Shown here piece by piece: positions 12,789 through 25,517 of a DNA stretch of 64,000 nucleotides. Under the pieces are notes generated by a model, which searched no databases, was not told the DNA's origin, and saw nothing but the letters and a program-made list of their open reading frames with translations. Made by a program: the position numbers and the translations under genes. The stretch lies in assembly GCA_030386875.1 (NCBI GenBank), contig CM059575.1:15648293-15712292 (forward strand). The letters run 5' to 3'. Numbering within the stretch: the first letter of the stretch is position 1; each line of letters starts with the position of its first letter. This DNA is from Morinoia aosen. Its lineage: Eukaryota > Arthropoda > Malacostraca > Amphipoda > Talitridae.

Positions 12789-14147
12789 AACCGTGGAGGT
12801 TCTTAACGAAAATTAGTTGTTTCGTCACGGCGGTAAGACTTTCCTTTTGTTCATGATAAATGCTGTTCGATACAATAGATGCATATAATGGAAATTAGTG
12901 CCGGTGAATTAAATGTTGAATGTATACATGAGCAAATTTTAGATTTTAAAGTAACGGGCAAATCTTACTATATTGCAGGGTGGGAGGTTGTAGCTGATAA
13001 TACTTCTGCAAGGAGAAATTGGCACGTGGCTGTAACACCGACGATAATAAAGATTGGCTGATCTGTGTGTGATTCAGGAATTCGAACTGGAGCAGGACGT
13101 GAGCGAATGAATTTGTGGGCTGAATCTGATAATCATCTGTCCCGGTAGAGTGCGCTATAATAGGCATCATTCTGCTATGTGTTTCGGTGTTAGTAACGTA
13201 GGATCAATTCGGCCGGCCGATTAGGTAGATCTGTATTTGTATAACTCACAGTTCCCGTGATTTTCGATAATGTATTGTGGTAGGATGTATTAATCATAAA
13301 TCTTCAGTTAACGTACTTGGAGTTTTTCAAACCTGTAACGATAGCACCATATCTCGCCAACGCAGATGTGCACAGAAAAGCGCTTTTTGTAAGTGGTAAC
13401 TCTACTCATCGGTGAGTACAGCCCTTGGTTTAGTATGTGTTTAGTACCCATTTTTTGTCTTTTTAGTGATTGTGTGTTCTTATATCTTTCCTTGATTTCT
13501 TGTGTTTGAGTTTTTTTTTTGAGGTACGCCAATCCCTCTATTCCGAGAACCTGGTTCCTTATTAATGCAAATTAATGAGGAGGCCGGACTATCTCTCGTG
13601 ACAAAAGTGACCTGAGAAGCCAAGCGAGTGGAGAAGTTAGGAAAAGTGCAGCTCACTGCATGGGAAAATAGAAATGAATAATAGAGCATTAGCTATATTT
13701 ACGGTCTATACTATGACTTCTAAATAGAACGTTAGGCAGAGTGTTCTATGTTAAATACTTCTTCTTCGACGGTAGATCAAAGTGTTAGATCATATCACTT
13801 ATATTACATTTTTTTATACTTTTTCCACATATTTTATTCATTTCGTATAAAGCACAAGAAAACTGGCTGTAAATGCTCTACAAAAAAGTAAAGAAATGCT
13901 TTATTATACTCGTAGATTAAAATGCAGCAAGTCAAAAGCAAGGAAATGCAGAGTGCTGCCAACAGCCACCAACAAGGTATTCTACCTCAACGGGAGAGGG
14001 CAGCTGCCCGCAGCAGCGACGCTCACACCGTCTCACTCCGAGGAACTTCACATCAAAGGTTAACATCGGCATCTTTGGGATGCTTTATTTCCAATCAAGC
14101 CTGATACATATGATCTTAGCATTGGTTTTTCAAATGTCTTATAACTA
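12789..14147. other. No gene seen
   Basis: Unremarkable sequence downstream of the Gypsy LTR. Short ORFs of 60-75 codons overlap on both strands and none shows recognisable features. A poly-T run lies near 13,510. Confidence 0.45.
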
Positions 14148-14340
14148 AGCCTATATATAGGACACCATGACGGTTCCCCCGTAAAGCCGGTACCCATTTC
14201 CGACACCTGGGTTGAGTGGGGTATTGTGCTTGAGCTTTCCCTTATACCCAACGGGGAAAATCTCCGCGCCAGCGCTGGGAACGAACCCGCGACTTCCAGC
14301 ATACAAGTCCGATCCCTTAACCGCTGTGCCACGGAGAGCT
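14148..14340 (-). mobile_element. tRNA-derived SINE
   Basis: On the minus strand the head starts near 14,340 and shows a Pol III type-2 promoter: an A box (TGGCACAGCGGTTAAGG) and, about 35 bp further, a B box (GGGTTCGTTCCC). The cloverleaf-like head is followed by a tRNA-unrelated body running down to about 14,148. SINEs of this type are transcribed by RNA polymerase III and mobilised by a partner LINE. The 3' end is approximate because no clear tail or target-site duplication was seen. The 125-codon ORF across it is incidental. Confidence 0.75.
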
Positions 14341-16914
14341 CAAAAGATTGAACTCCCAGGTTACCAGCGCCATGGCACCGATACACCACCGCACTCCCTA
14401 CTAGTTGGAAATTATCGGGTGTAAAAGGCTCGGACATGCGTCTCGAAAACAGTCACATTAGGAAACGAATGTTCTTGTGACACAATCGCCTCAGCTCTCA
14501 ATCTTAGTTTTAACTGTCAAAAATTCTCCGCGCAAATGATATTATGATCTTTCTTTAAAACGTTGAATACTAAAAAATACAGGAATCAAATAAGAACTAC
14601 CTTCTATCGAATAAATAACTGCTATGGTAGCGCAAGCTGCTAAAAGAATTCAGTAGCAGTTCAAGATCGTGCGACTAGAAACGCTTGATATACAATGCTT
14701 CAAGTCGTCCAAGAGCACAACTTAATTGCTGCAAACGTGTATTACTAATTGCAGCGAAAAGTTGTCAGCCCTAACTGAACCGGATTAAAAAAATTAAAGA
14801 TCAACACATTACAAAATAAATTTAGAATTTTGAGTTACATTTACGGAGTCCAACATACAAAAATACTGTGCAGACAGATAAATGTTTGCATCCAATTTGA
14901 ACCTTTTGCAATAGAGGTCTGTCAGGGACGAATAGTGTTTATCGTGTTGAAATACAATAGTGTACAGTAGCGGCTAACTTCAGGGGATATCTTCAACCCC
15001 ACTAAAGCAAGCAGTAATATTTGAGAATGCTGTACAGATTATAAGGAAAACTTAATGCTCAACACTAATTACACATTAAATCAAATGAACATCAATATAT
15101 CTTTATCTTTAGTAAATTGAACTTGAATATTCAAATAGTACAGAAATTTGAGTTTACAGATCAATTGCATCAATAATAAATCTTTGCAATGTTGCAGAAA
15201 CTTTACGGACACTCTGTATTGCACGAGAATTTTCTGCACGGGAAGATATTCAGGCAACGTTACAAATTCGGTTTAGTTCAACTCGATGTCTTCAATTCAA
15301 TGAATTCATTCCAAGACAAATAAGGCAGCATCCAAGCTTATTGCGATCTCATTACAAATTGTCTCACCCATAAACACACACAGTATAGTGCTAAAGATGT
15401 GTTCGATTCAGTTGTCTAGAAGGAGACATCAGTGAGCATGGCGATAGTGAGGAGAGTCTTCAAGAGAGTTGAAGTTTTTGTTAAGCGTTAAAACGTAGAT
15501 ATATGGAATCTCAGCTATGGATTGTTTGAACCCTCAAGATTGGTTGACTCTCGATATAAGTAACACAAGTAAATGGCTTCCGCCGCAAGTGACCAATGTA
15601 AAGTGAACCAAGAGTTGTAGCTTTTTCTCTGATTTGCTCTTCAAGTGTCTCAATGAAATTGCATTGTGCTCCATCATGTGATGATGGATTCGACCTCGGT
15701 TAAGAAAATGTTCATTAAATGGCCTAGCCTGCCAGATTCTTATTAAAAACCCGTGCGATACCGGCAGGTTCTGTGGGGGCAAAATGGATTTTACCTTCGT
15801 ACCCAGTTCAACACGTCATAATGGTTACCATAAACTCGTGTACATTGAAGCCAGCAGGCAAAAACCAAGTCATTAATCAAAGGTCGCTTACGACGATATC
15901 AATTGTTGGGAATACATTATCATATTTTCCTCTCAATCTTTTGTACAAACATTGATATGCGCTGTTATGGCAACCATGTACATTTACCGACTTAATCTTT
16001 GAGTTTCTTGTGCCTGGTATGAATATACATTGGAGGGTCTTGGCTTGCGTAGCAAGCGGCACAGCTCCATTTTTGCAACTGACTCTTCACGTTGTAGAAC
16101 TGTAGGCTGGACGTTGCTTAACTCTTCTTGTAGTACTTCATTTTTGCATCCTGAATTCGTTTCTTGCTTGAATTATTTTTCATAATTTGAGTAGTTACAT
16201 TGCATTATTTAGACATTTCAATAAATCGGTCTGATGATCATCGCAACTGTCGGACGATAAGATGGAATGTGTAGCATCTTTTGGCGAGAGTGTGTTTTAT
16301 ATTCCATTAAATGTTTTTGTAAGCAAACAATTCACATAAATATAGCTTGTGAAAAAGTATGAGTGACTAAACATGAAGAAATAGGTTCTAAATCTGAGTT
16401 TTTAATTTTTTACACGAGCAACCACATTCATTGTTTTTTCAAAAATGAAGCTTATAGAATGAAATAGTTCAAGAAATGTTGTCTTACGTTTGTACAGTTT
16501 TTTAAATTACACCATACAAATTATTGTAGTTTTAAGCTCGATACGTAGGTAAAAATCAGTTGCAATGAGGGATGTGAGGGGCTTATAAACATGCAAAATA
16601 CTTAATCCAGTCTAATATGAAGGGCGTTGAAAAGCTGCTTTTATCTTTGTTTGGAATTTGTTCCCCGTTATCATTAATGGAGGTTATGAAGCTGCAAAAG
16701 CATATAGGCTTTATTTGTCTGTATATACACATTTTAAAAATGTTCTCGAGAACTCAAATGTCTGTTTGTTCCTATTGTTAATTTAATATATTTAATAAAA
16801 TTACTAATAAGTACTTTGAGTATTAATTTTATAAATACACATAAATAAGTGCTTTGTTGAAAAAATAGTTCTAATTTTTTATTTCTAATAAGTACTTTTG
16901 ATACCAATTTCCGC
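14341..16914. other. No gene seen
   Basis: AT-rich sequence without supported genes. A 47-bp stretch near 15,911-15,957 loosely resembles stretches near 26,961 and 47,501, suggesting a low-level dispersed repeat. A duplicated motif (CTAATAAGTACTTT) occurs near 16,803 and 16,885. Confidence 0.45.
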
Positions 16915-17549
16915 CAGCCAGTCTGTCAGGCGTCATGAGGACACAGCGTCCCTTTAAGAGCTCCGGCAACAAATTTGGGGCTGTTGCTCGTAAACTGCGG
17001 CAACCGTAGCAGCCCGCGTGTGTGTGTGGTTCAGTGCTTCAGGCACGTAAAGCGCAACGCATTGCTAGAGAACAACTCATTACTTGCTGAGGAGCACAAC
17101 ACAACACGCTGTGTAGCTCTACCCATTACCTATAGCATAAATCGTGCCTGAAATTCATAAAACTAAAATCCTGATGCTGCAGTATCACCCATTGCATAGA
17201 ACACAACTCATTAGCTGCCGCTCAACCTAATACGAGCTGTGAATTATTTATATATAGCTGATTGTATCATTGTCGTCATAATCTTTAGAAATTTATTACC
17301 TGTTGTATGTGAACTTGCGAAAACGCCCTTAGCAATCTGTTTGCACCAATGTTGTGATATTGAACTCCATTATCACTCGCTCATGGACTGAGTTTGTGTG
17401 TACTCACGAAATCGCGCTAGATTTTTCTTTTTTACTCTATTCTCTCTTACTTAATAAGCTACTTTTTAGACTGAAATATCCCTTTAAGCTTGACTCTGTA
17501 TTTCGTCTTAAGCTCTATAGTACCTAATTCTTACTTTTACTTATTTTAA

Positions 17550-20500
17550 ATGACTGATCACCCTGTAATATTTGAGGAAATCGATCCAGATTTCAATCAT
17601 TTGAACAGAATATATCCAAACCTAAACGACTCTCAAGAGTGTAGGTATACTAATATATCAGAATTCAACGAAACTATACGAATAACTGACCGAGATTTCT
17701 CACTCCTGTGTTGGAACTGTAGGTCACTCTATCCAAAATTGGAAGAGATACAATGTACTATTACTGAACTTAAATATAACCTAGACGTGATTAGCTTCAC
17801 CGAAAGCTGGCTAGATGACTCGACTAAAGACATGATTCGATTTGAAAATTATCATAGTTACCATTCGCTAAGAAAAAACCAGCGGGGCGGAGGCATCAGC
17901 ACATATATATCTAACCACATAGACTCGAGAACCATAGCAAGTGCAACCATGAATCAGGATCATATAGAATCACTCTTCGTAGAACTTTTTAGAGATGGTA
18001 AACGCATTGTGCTTGGATCGGTGTATAGGCCTCCTACAGCCTGTCCTATATCCTTCCTGAATGAATTGAATCGTATTATTTCTCAGTTCAACAGGCCCTT
18101 ATACAATGACATAATAATATGCGGTGACTTCAATTATGATCTACTGAAACATGAAAGCCATGAACCAATCTCTAATTTCCTAACTACCTTTCAGTCTCAA
18201 TCCTTCCTTCCGATCATTACAAAGCCTACACGAATAACCTCAGAGTGTGCTACGCTGCTTGACAATATCTTTATGACAGACCCTAGTGATTTTCTTGCTG
18301 GAATAATTACTTCTGACTTATCAGATCACTTCCCAGTTTTTCTTATTAAGAAAAATGTCTATATTGCTTGCACCAAGGCACGGGCTGAAACTTACTCATA
18401 TCGTAAAATAAACGAATCAAATCTTGAAGAAATGCGCACCGTTCTAGAAGAATCAATGCCTACATTGCACATCTCTCAACAAAACAATAATACTACGAGC
18501 ATTGATGAAGCAGTAGTAAAGTTGACTGAAACTATAATGACCGCATACAATCAGTGTTGCCCAATTGTAACTCGTACAGTTACCCCGAAAAATAAACATA
18601 AGCCCTGGATTACCAGAGACATCGTGATAAATATAAAGAAACGTCAAGCGTACCTAGCCCTCCTTTGCGAAGGACGAATATCTAGAGAAACATATAACCG
18701 ATTTAGAAACTATGTAACAAACCAGATAAGAACATCAAAAAAGAACTACTTTACGCTCAAGTTTACTCAATTCAAAACTGACGTTAAAAAGATTTGGCAT
18801 CTCCTTAACTCCTGCTGTAAACCGAATAATGCCGATAAAAAGAAAATTGAATATGTTGTTCAAGATAATGTAAAATATCATGAGAAGAAAGAAATTGCTA
18901 ATCTCTTTAACAACTTCTTCGTAAACGTAGGGAAAACAATAGCTGATGGTATTCCAAGTGAACCTACTGATCACCTGGAATTTATGGATCATATTCGAGA
19001 ACCCAACTCCTTTTTCTTTACGCCTACAAACTCCTCCGATGTAATTACGTGCATAAACAACATGAAAAATAAATCGAGTGGGTTACAAACGTTTCCGACT
19101 AAAGTACTTAAAGTTATTGCTGACATTGTAGCCCCACTGATATCAAATATTATTAACCAGTCTCTCTTACTAGGCACTTTCCCGAACTCCCTCAAAGTTG
19201 CTAGAGTAACCCCTATCTTTAAAAGTGGTGAAAAAACCTGTGTAAACAATTATCGACCTATCTCCATTCTACCAATTATTAGCAAAGTATTCGAAAAGAT
19301 TGTGTATAAAAAAGTGTACTCTTATTTTGAACAAAAATCATTTCTTTACGATAAACAATACGGTTTTCGCTCTAAAAAATCAACAACACAGGCTATATTA
19401 AATCATTTACAATTCCTCTATTCTAATATAGATGAAGGAAAGCCTGTCTTCTCTGTATTTCTTGACTTCCGAAAAGCATTTGATTGTGTGGACCATAAAA
19501 TACTATTATCGAAACTACACTGTTATGGCATTCGAGGGATTGCCCATGATTGGTTCAGATCATACCTAACAAATCGGAAGCAATACGTTGTCATTGACGA
19601 CGCAAAATCAGACCCACAGACAATTAGCCATGGAGTTCCACAAGGATCTGTTCTCGGGCCTCTCTTGTTTCTGATTTTTATCAATGATATTGTAAAATCT
19701 ACATCATTCTTCAAATTCATACTTTTTGCCGATGACAGTACGCTTTCTGCGGTCCTTCCGAACCAAAATCCTGCTATGATTGTGGAGAGTATAAGTACTG
19801 AACTTCACAAGGTTTCATCGTGGCTCAAAGCTAATAAAATAAGCCTAAATATCGATAAAACAAATTATATTACTTTCTCATACAAGAAAGATGTATCTCT
19901 CCCATGCATTAAAATTGGCGAAGGTGAAATCGAAGAAACCAACTCATGTAAGTTTCTGGGCATCATAATAGATAAACATCTGACCTTCAAAGAGCACATC
20001 ACTCATATTAGTTCTGAATTATCAAAATCCATCGGAATCCTAAATAAAGTTAAAAATTTTCTGCCTGAAACAGCTTTACAAATGCTCTACCGAACGCTCA
20101 TTTCTCCATACTTGCAATACGGAATAGAAGCATGGCACGGAACTGATAAAAATAAAACCAACAAAATTTTTACTCTGCAGAAAAGGGCTGTCAGAGCGGT
20201 AAAGAACCTAGAATATAATGCTCACACAAATGATTCTTTCAAAAATTTACAAATACTTAAACTTTCGGATCTATACAAAATCTCCATCTGTAATTTCATT
20301 TACAAAACATTAAGAAATGATGGCGACAATAGCCTAAGACAATTATTGACTGCGCAAACTGGTCATCACGACCATTTAACCCGAAATAGAAGTAAATTCA
20401 TGCTTCCTTATTATTCAAAGGCCAGGTCGCAACACAGTATTCTCTTCGTTGGAACCAAAACTTGGAACTCTATACCTGCAGAGATCCGTGAATGTAATTC

Positions 20501-20552
20501 GTACAAAGTATTCAAAAGACATCTTGAGTCTCACTTCCTATCAGAATACTAG
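17550..20552 (+). CDS. Intact LINE protein: apurinic-like endonuclease plus reverse transcriptase
   Basis: The 1000-residue protein nicks target DNA and primes reverse transcription there (target-primed reverse transcription). Endonuclease residues 50-266: NCRSL at 56-60, TESWL at 84-88, SVYRPP at 157-162, GDFNYD at 192-197 and the terminal SDHFP at 258-262, which together supply the catalytic set of the APE-type fold. RT residues about 515-770: NNYRPISILP at 566-575, QYGFR at 603-607, FLDFRKAFD at 637-645 with the first catalytic Asp, HGVPQGSVLGPLLF at 694-707, and FADD at 726-729 with the other two Asp. A thumb/C-terminal region to residue 1000 lacks RNase H and any CCHC finger. The ATG at 17,550 is the first in frame. 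No stop or frameshift interrupts it, in contrast to every other element here, so this is the youngest-looking coding copy and possibly still active. Confidence 0.93.
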   Translation: MTDHPVIFEEIDPDFNHLNRIYPNLNDSQECRYTNISEFNETIRITDRDFSLLCWNCRSLYPKLEEIQCTITELKYNLDVISFTESWLDDSTKDMIRFENYHSYHSLRKNQRGGGISTYISNHIDSRTIASATMNQDHIESLFVELFRDGKRIVLGSVYRPPTACPISFLNELNRIISQFNRPLYNDIIICGDFNYDLLKHESHEPISNFLTTFQSQSFLPIITKPTRITSECATLLDNIFMTDPSDFLAGIITSDLSDHFPVFLIKKNVYIACTKARAETYSYRKINESNLEEMRTVLEESMPTLHISQQNNNTTSIDEAVVKLTETIMTAYNQCCPIVTRTVTPKNKHKPWITRDIVINIKKRQAYLALLCEGRISRETYNRFRNYVTNQIRTSKKNYFTLKFTQFKTDVKKIWHLLNSCCKPNNADKKKIEYVVQDNVKYHEKKEIANLFNNFFVNVGKTIADGIPSEPTDHLEFMDHIREPNSFFFTPTNSSDVITCINNMKNKSSGLQTFPTKVLKVIADIVAPLISNIINQSLLLGTFPNSLKVARVTPIFKSGEKTCVNNYRPISILPIISKVFEKIVYKKVYSYFEQKSFLYDKQYGFRSKKSTTQAILNHLQFLYSNIDEGKPVFSVFLDFRKAFDCVDHKILLSKLHCYGIRGIAHDWFRSYLTNRKQYVVIDDAKSDPQTISHGVPQGSVLGPLLFLIFINDIVKSTSFFKFILFADDSTLSAVLPNQNPAMIVESISTELHKVSSWLKANKISLNIDKTNYITFSYKKDVSLPCIKIGEGEIEETNSCKFLGIIIDKHLTFKEHITHISSELSKSIGILNKVKNFLPETALQMLYRTLISPYLQYGIEAWHGTDKNKTNKIFTLQKRAVRAVKNLEYNAHTNDSFKNLQILKLSDLYKISICNFIYKTLRNDGDNSLRQLLTAQTGHHDHLTRNRSKFMLPYYSKARSQHSILFVGTKTWNSIPAEIRECNSYKVFKRHLESHFLSEY

Positions 20553-20920
20553 TAGTGTAAGATCACCGTGTCGAAATCTTGCCTCCTACATGTAACTAAT
20601 GATAATGTCATAATGTAACTTGCCTTGTGTACCATAACCAATCTTCTCTCTGCTCTTGAATCGTTTTATCGAACATACTGTTAAATATAGCCGACTTGTA
20701 AAATATCGAGTTAATCATCTCAATGATCAGTCTAATGCGAAACTAGGTTAAGTGAACTAGGTTAAACTTTTGTACACCCTAGAATAGCGTGATGGTAGGA
20801 TGCCCTAGAAGTCGCTGAACTTATTCGGGCCCACAGGTAGCTATACTCAAATTTGACCATTGTACTAGACTTAAGTAAAACTCTACCTCTGTATCACCTA
20901 CCTCTGTATCTCCTGTGGTA

Positions 20921-20968
20921 AATAAATTGTTTAAATTGTTTAAATTGTTTAAAATTGTTTAAATTGTA
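20921..20968 (+). repeat. LINE 3' terminal microsatellite
   Basis: About five tandem 9-10-mers (AAATTGTTT type) end the CR1-like element. Short 3' repeats of this kind are recognised by the reverse transcriptase of the CR1/L2 group during insertion. Confidence 0.7.
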
Positions 20969-23608
20969 TATGTGAATTGGAGTCAGCTTTGCACGGAAAA
21001 TTATTAGCCTGTCTTAATTCATGGTAAGTTTCGTTGTAACACAAAGTTCACTGTTCGGGCTTGGAGTTCATAACTTGAAGTTTCCCAGTTCGAAGAACTA
21101 TTTGGGAGCCATCGTTTCTATGAACTGCTCAATATTCCGTCGTGAAATAAGGTAGTTTGTTGTGAAAAACAGCACCAGTATTAATGGTGAAAACAAGATT
21201 AAGGGCCACAGAAATGGCGCTATGAGTGTGCGCGTATACTTGAGACGTTGACAGCAGTTACGTTACCGAAAAGAACGCTAATATAAGCAGGAAGTGCGAG
21301 TGGTAAGGAGTTACGATAATGACTCCCTGTTTCCAAAGAGTCATAATTGTTTTTTTTGTATTATTCAAATAAACATAAAGGAATAATTGTTTTCGAGAAA
21401 ATTACTAAAAAAGAATAGAGAAAGATGGAAGTCTTACTTTAATATACTGTTGGTTAAAGCCTGGTGAGCACAAGTCTTGAAAGTACGATTGTGTATGTCA
21501 GTGGTTGCTTTACGTTAATGTAAATTTTAAGAGGTGAAATATAAAAAAGGGCGCTGCAACCAGAGTTATTAATAGTATGATTTTTAGAGATCCTATAAAT
21601 TGCGGGTGGCGTGGTCCCGTTTACGTTGGCTCTTACGTCCAACCCCTACTTCTTCTATCGAAGGACACTTTGGTAGTGCTGATCGAGCGCGTGTCTAGGC
21701 GCATGTTTTTGTGTGGTTCGTGCGAGTTGAGAGGCTAATGAATAAACACATAATTACTATTATCAAACTTTACTAGTGAGTGAGTCAAATACGGAGGAAA
21801 GGAGAGAGAGAGCGCGCACGGGACCCTGGACAAACACCCCAGGAACTTCACAAGTCGGCAACCTTTACGAAAGACCATGAAACACGAGTTACTTTCCACT
21901 ATTAATCGCGTGCTAAACCGACAACAAACAAGAAGCCCATGAACTTTAGTTTCGAGCTGGTTGATCTGTAGAGTCTGGCTCTCAACGCGTAAAGTTGACC
22001 AAGTTTATCATTGCAAACATCAAACTAGACCGTCATGGTACCTATGTGTGTGTGTGTGTTTATCAATTGCAGACATTCTGCACCATATTACAAAGATAAT
22101 GTGATTTTCTTTCTAATATAAAATTGTAAAGCATCCATGTAAAAAAAGCAATAAATTCGTTGTGTGATCATCCATTTATACTGCAGTATTACGCTTATAG
22201 TTATATGCTTATAATAATGTGATCCCTATGTTTGTTTATCAATTGCCGACAATTTGCGCCATGTTTCAAAGATAATGTGATTTTTTTTTCTAATATGAAA
22301 CCTTTATAGGACATTAATGTTTTCTTTCTTATTCACGTCCCACAATCGTTTTCATGTTTCAGACTTAGGTAGACTGTTTTGTGCCACTATTTTTAGTACG
22401 AAATTTTATAAAATTCATGCCATAATAAAATACATTTTCTCCGTTTCCCTCGATTGGAATTTCTGGTTTATACTGACTGGTTTACGCTGATATTCGCGCA
22501 CATGCTTACTTGTATATATGTGTACGTGTGCACGCTATGCGTATGACACTAAATAGAATGCGTATGTATTGCCTCGATGCATAGAAATGCATTTGTGTAT
22601 CCTTATGAGTTTGGTGCAAGTATGTGCGTGCATGTGTATGTGTATATATTTGCGTGTATATGTGCACACTTGTGTGTACTAGACTGACAACCAGCATTTT
22701 ACTAGAGATAATGGTCTTTTTTCTGTTCACTCTCAACTTGTAACATTACCTAACTCGTCATCTCTTTATTGTTGTAAAGCATTCATGTAAAAACTATACA
22801 TTTGTTGTACGATCATCCACTTTTTGTTTAAAAAAAATGCTTATTAACTAATGACCGCTATGTTAAAATTGTTGGATTAGAAATACAAAACTTATAATCT
22901 TCTTGGTCCTCATGCTTATGTGTACGTGTATACATGTATATGTGTGTGTATATGTACATGCATATATATGTATGAATATATAAATATGTATATATATACG
23001 GATGTATATTTATATATATATTTTTTTTTCATGCTTCCTTAAAATGACACTTTTGAACATTGGCCGAAACAAGCGATTCATGTATTATTTCCTGGCGTCA
23101 AGAATTGCGAAGTTTTATGTCATGTACATGTAAACTGTCAGAAGTGTTTTTACCTCACAATGAAAATACATCGTCCATGAAATTGTGTTGTCTCTTATAA
23201 TTATCATTACATGTATTATCAAATGTAGATTAAGCAAGATTAGGAGTACATTGCCCTCAATCATTTCTTTTCGACTAGTGACACGAGTTTTACAATACTC
23301 GTGTGTATCATCTAAGTGTATTAATTTTAAGAGATTTTAAAAACCAATGATGGTACTTTTGTACCATCTATATTGGAAATATACTGTTTTTTTTTTTTTT
23401 TTTGACAAAGCCCTCCCTGTCTCGCGACCAGAACCTAAGTGACTTCCCGCTCACTTGCTTTGTACCCTCTCCTTCACCTCTCGATCCTAAGGGACTCCCA
23501 CTGTTCTCCTCGCAAGAGACTCCAACGGGGTCACGACCAAGGAGAGGGGGTCGATTAAGGGATGAATCAAGCTTGAGCGGTCACTCAGGCTATGACCGTT
23601 GTACCCTA
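20969..23608. other. No gene; duplicated and microsatellite-rich AT sequence
   Basis: A segment of about 70 bp near 22,058-22,130 is repeated near 22,235-22,305 (TTTATCAATTGC...AAAGATAATGTGATTTT), and part of it again near 22,775. TG/TA-rich simple sequence fills 22,500-22,680 and 22,910-23,030. A poly-T run ends at 23,403, after which composition turns GC-richer and an 87-codon open frame runs to 23,662, into the left inverted repeat of the next element. That frame could be a relic of coding sequence but has no recognisable domain. Confidence 0.5.
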
Positions 23609-23790
23609 GTTAATCAAAAGGTCAAAAAGGAACGAGAGGTGGTTTCGTCTCCACTAAATTCATGATCGACGATCATGTAGCCGTAGTTTTTGCGCGGCCT
23701 GTCCGAAGTGGAGGGGCGAGCCTGCAGCTTGAGCTTTATTAGACCCTTATAAAATTCGGTCAATCCTCTGGCTCTCGATCGTAAACGTAT
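23609..23790 (+). repeat. Left terminal inverted repeat
   Basis: Pairs with 25,518-25,699. The match is high but not perfect (for example TCGTCTCC against TCCTCTCT), so the arms have diverged since insertion. Confidence 0.85.
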
Positions 23791-24878
23791 GCATCATTTC
23801 GCACCTATGGTAGAAATTTAGAAAAATGCTTTGGAAAATGACAGACTAGGGACAGTCCCCCTAGGTCGTCAAGCGCCCTTCCGACCTCCTAACGACGAAG
23901 CAGGTTCGAACGTTCAGCAGACGAGAGTTAGCCTTACAGATTACGTTCGACAGACTTTGGTACGAAAAAACCTTTATAACACACACACAGTGAACAAATT
24001 CTGAGTTACGTTGAGCAGCAGACCACCTAGTGCACCGGGTTAGTCAGGCTCTCCTGAAAACCTGTTGTTGACGTTACAGTCTCAAAAAATTCGTTGCATC
24101 ATTTTACACTAATGGTGAAAATTTCAGAAAAATCTGTCTGAAAATGACGTAATTTATTTTTCACCTAGACTGTCTCCTTAATGGACTTGAGATTGTCCCC
24201 TTACAACAGTTCCTGAGCTCAAAGTAGAGGTCTTTGTGCTAATGTACGCTGATTGGATTTAGATGCAAAAATGTCGTGTGTGCTCTTCTTCGAAAGTAAA
24301 TTTCATTTTCCGTAGAATCTGGATTAGTGATCCTTCATAGTCCTTTCCACAGACAACATATTCCTTGCTTATTGTCATCTCAAATGTACTTGACTGACAA
24401 AAGGAAAGAGAGAAAAGAAAAGTAGTTTATTCCAAATAAAGTTGATGCATAATATATTCAACAATGGTTTTTAAAGTTTCTTAACAAAGAGGATTATGAG
24501 AAAAGGGATTCCCTTTCGCTCAAAATGTAATGAGCTAATATAACTGAACGAAACAATTCAGCGCTGAAAGAAAGAACCTAGGGACGTTTCATCGAATTTC
24601 ATTTCATTCATCATTAAGGACATTCGAATACTAATTAACTCTAAGTTAATCTATATAAGTGGTAGATGGGAAACGTAGGAAAAGATAAATACGTATTAAT
24701 AAGGCTCATGTTAGGTCATGTGAGGACTTAATCATTCAATTGTAGAACATTTCACTCATCTTTATGTAAAATGCACTCAGTCAGCGATCGAAGCAAATTA
24801 AAAGACTAGGCATCACACTGACGAAGAATACAGTAAGCGGAAACCAAATTCTTATATTTTTTTTGCTAATAGGAAGCG

Positions 24879-25193
24879 ATGTCGTACATACACAAAGGCC
24901 GAAGGCTGACTCCAAGCGAGGTTGTCCGTCAGCTGGGCTTGCAGGTCACGGCTCATCACTACGAGGTGACCTTCTGGTTGGCAGCGGGAAATCTCACAAG
25001 CGTGTCGGAGGAGATGAACTGGGCGGAAATGGCGAAGATCCTAGAGGGTGAAGAACTCGCCGTCCACTTTGTTCCCAAGAGGAAGCACCATTTAACGGGA
25101 CTCACATTAAATCATATACTGAAGTATCTGATTCAACAACGCGATGGGAAGGAGATTGAAGCAAGAACATCGTCCCAGGGCATTTCCGCGTAA
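24879..25193 (+). CDS. Hypothetical 104-residue protein or terminal exon inside the TIR element
   Basis: The ORF starts at the ATG at 24,879, six bases after a strong splice-acceptor-like sequence (a T-rich tract then GCTAATAG ending at 24,872). It may therefore be a downstream exon rather than a complete gene. The predicted protein (MSYIHKGRRLTPSEVVRQLG at its start) is mixed alpha-like, charged and non-repetitive, with a basic patch VPKRKHH near residue 66. It looks more protein-like than the low-complexity ORFs nearby. I recognise no family. An AATAAA at about 25,404 could end its transcript. It could be a transposon-encoded accessory protein, a captured exon, or chance. Confidence 0.4.
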   Translation: MSYIHKGRRLTPSEVVRQLGLQVTAHHYEVTFWLAAGNLTSVSEEMNWAEMAKILEGEELAVHFVPKRKHHLTGLTLNHILKYLIQQRDGKEIEARTSSQGISA

Positions 25194-25517
25194 GAGACGT
25201 TTCCATACTACTGTTGGAAGGAAGCCGTGTGAGGGAAGGAATACGGGTGCGCTCGAAGCGAGATTAGGTTGTGCGTCGGTGATGTTGTCGTTGTTGTTGT
25301 GTTGCTGCGTGGTTGTTGATGTGTTGTAAGGTCTGCCAGTCGTGCTGGAGATGAAGATCGAGGTTCACTTTTTTGCCTGTTTTTTTGCGACAGGGAAGGG
25401 GATGAATAAAATGTATTTATTCGGTGCCTATCGCACGCTAGCAGGAGGCTTAAATTGGGTGTATTTAATATGAATTAGGAGTGTCTAATGGACATTGGAA
25501 ACATGGTCTTAGATGGG

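Larger units (their letters stand above)
16915..20968 (+). mobile_element. CR1/L2-like non-LTR retrotransposon (LINE)
   Basis: A GC-richer leader (about 16,915-17,549, start uncertain) is followed by one long EN-RT ORF (17,550-20,552), a 3' UTR of about 370 bp, and a short terminal microsatellite of 9-mers related to TTTAAATTG. A single-ORF EN/RT protein lacking RNase H, with a short-repeat 3' end instead of poly-A, is typical of the CR1/L2 branch. No ORF1 precedes it, so the copy is either 5'-truncated or from a lineage without one. No convincing target-site duplication was found. Confidence 0.85.

Noticed and set aside
16915..17549. ORF1 of the CR1-like LINE
   Set aside because: No open frame of useful length upstream of 17,550. 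Treated as leader or truncated 5' end.
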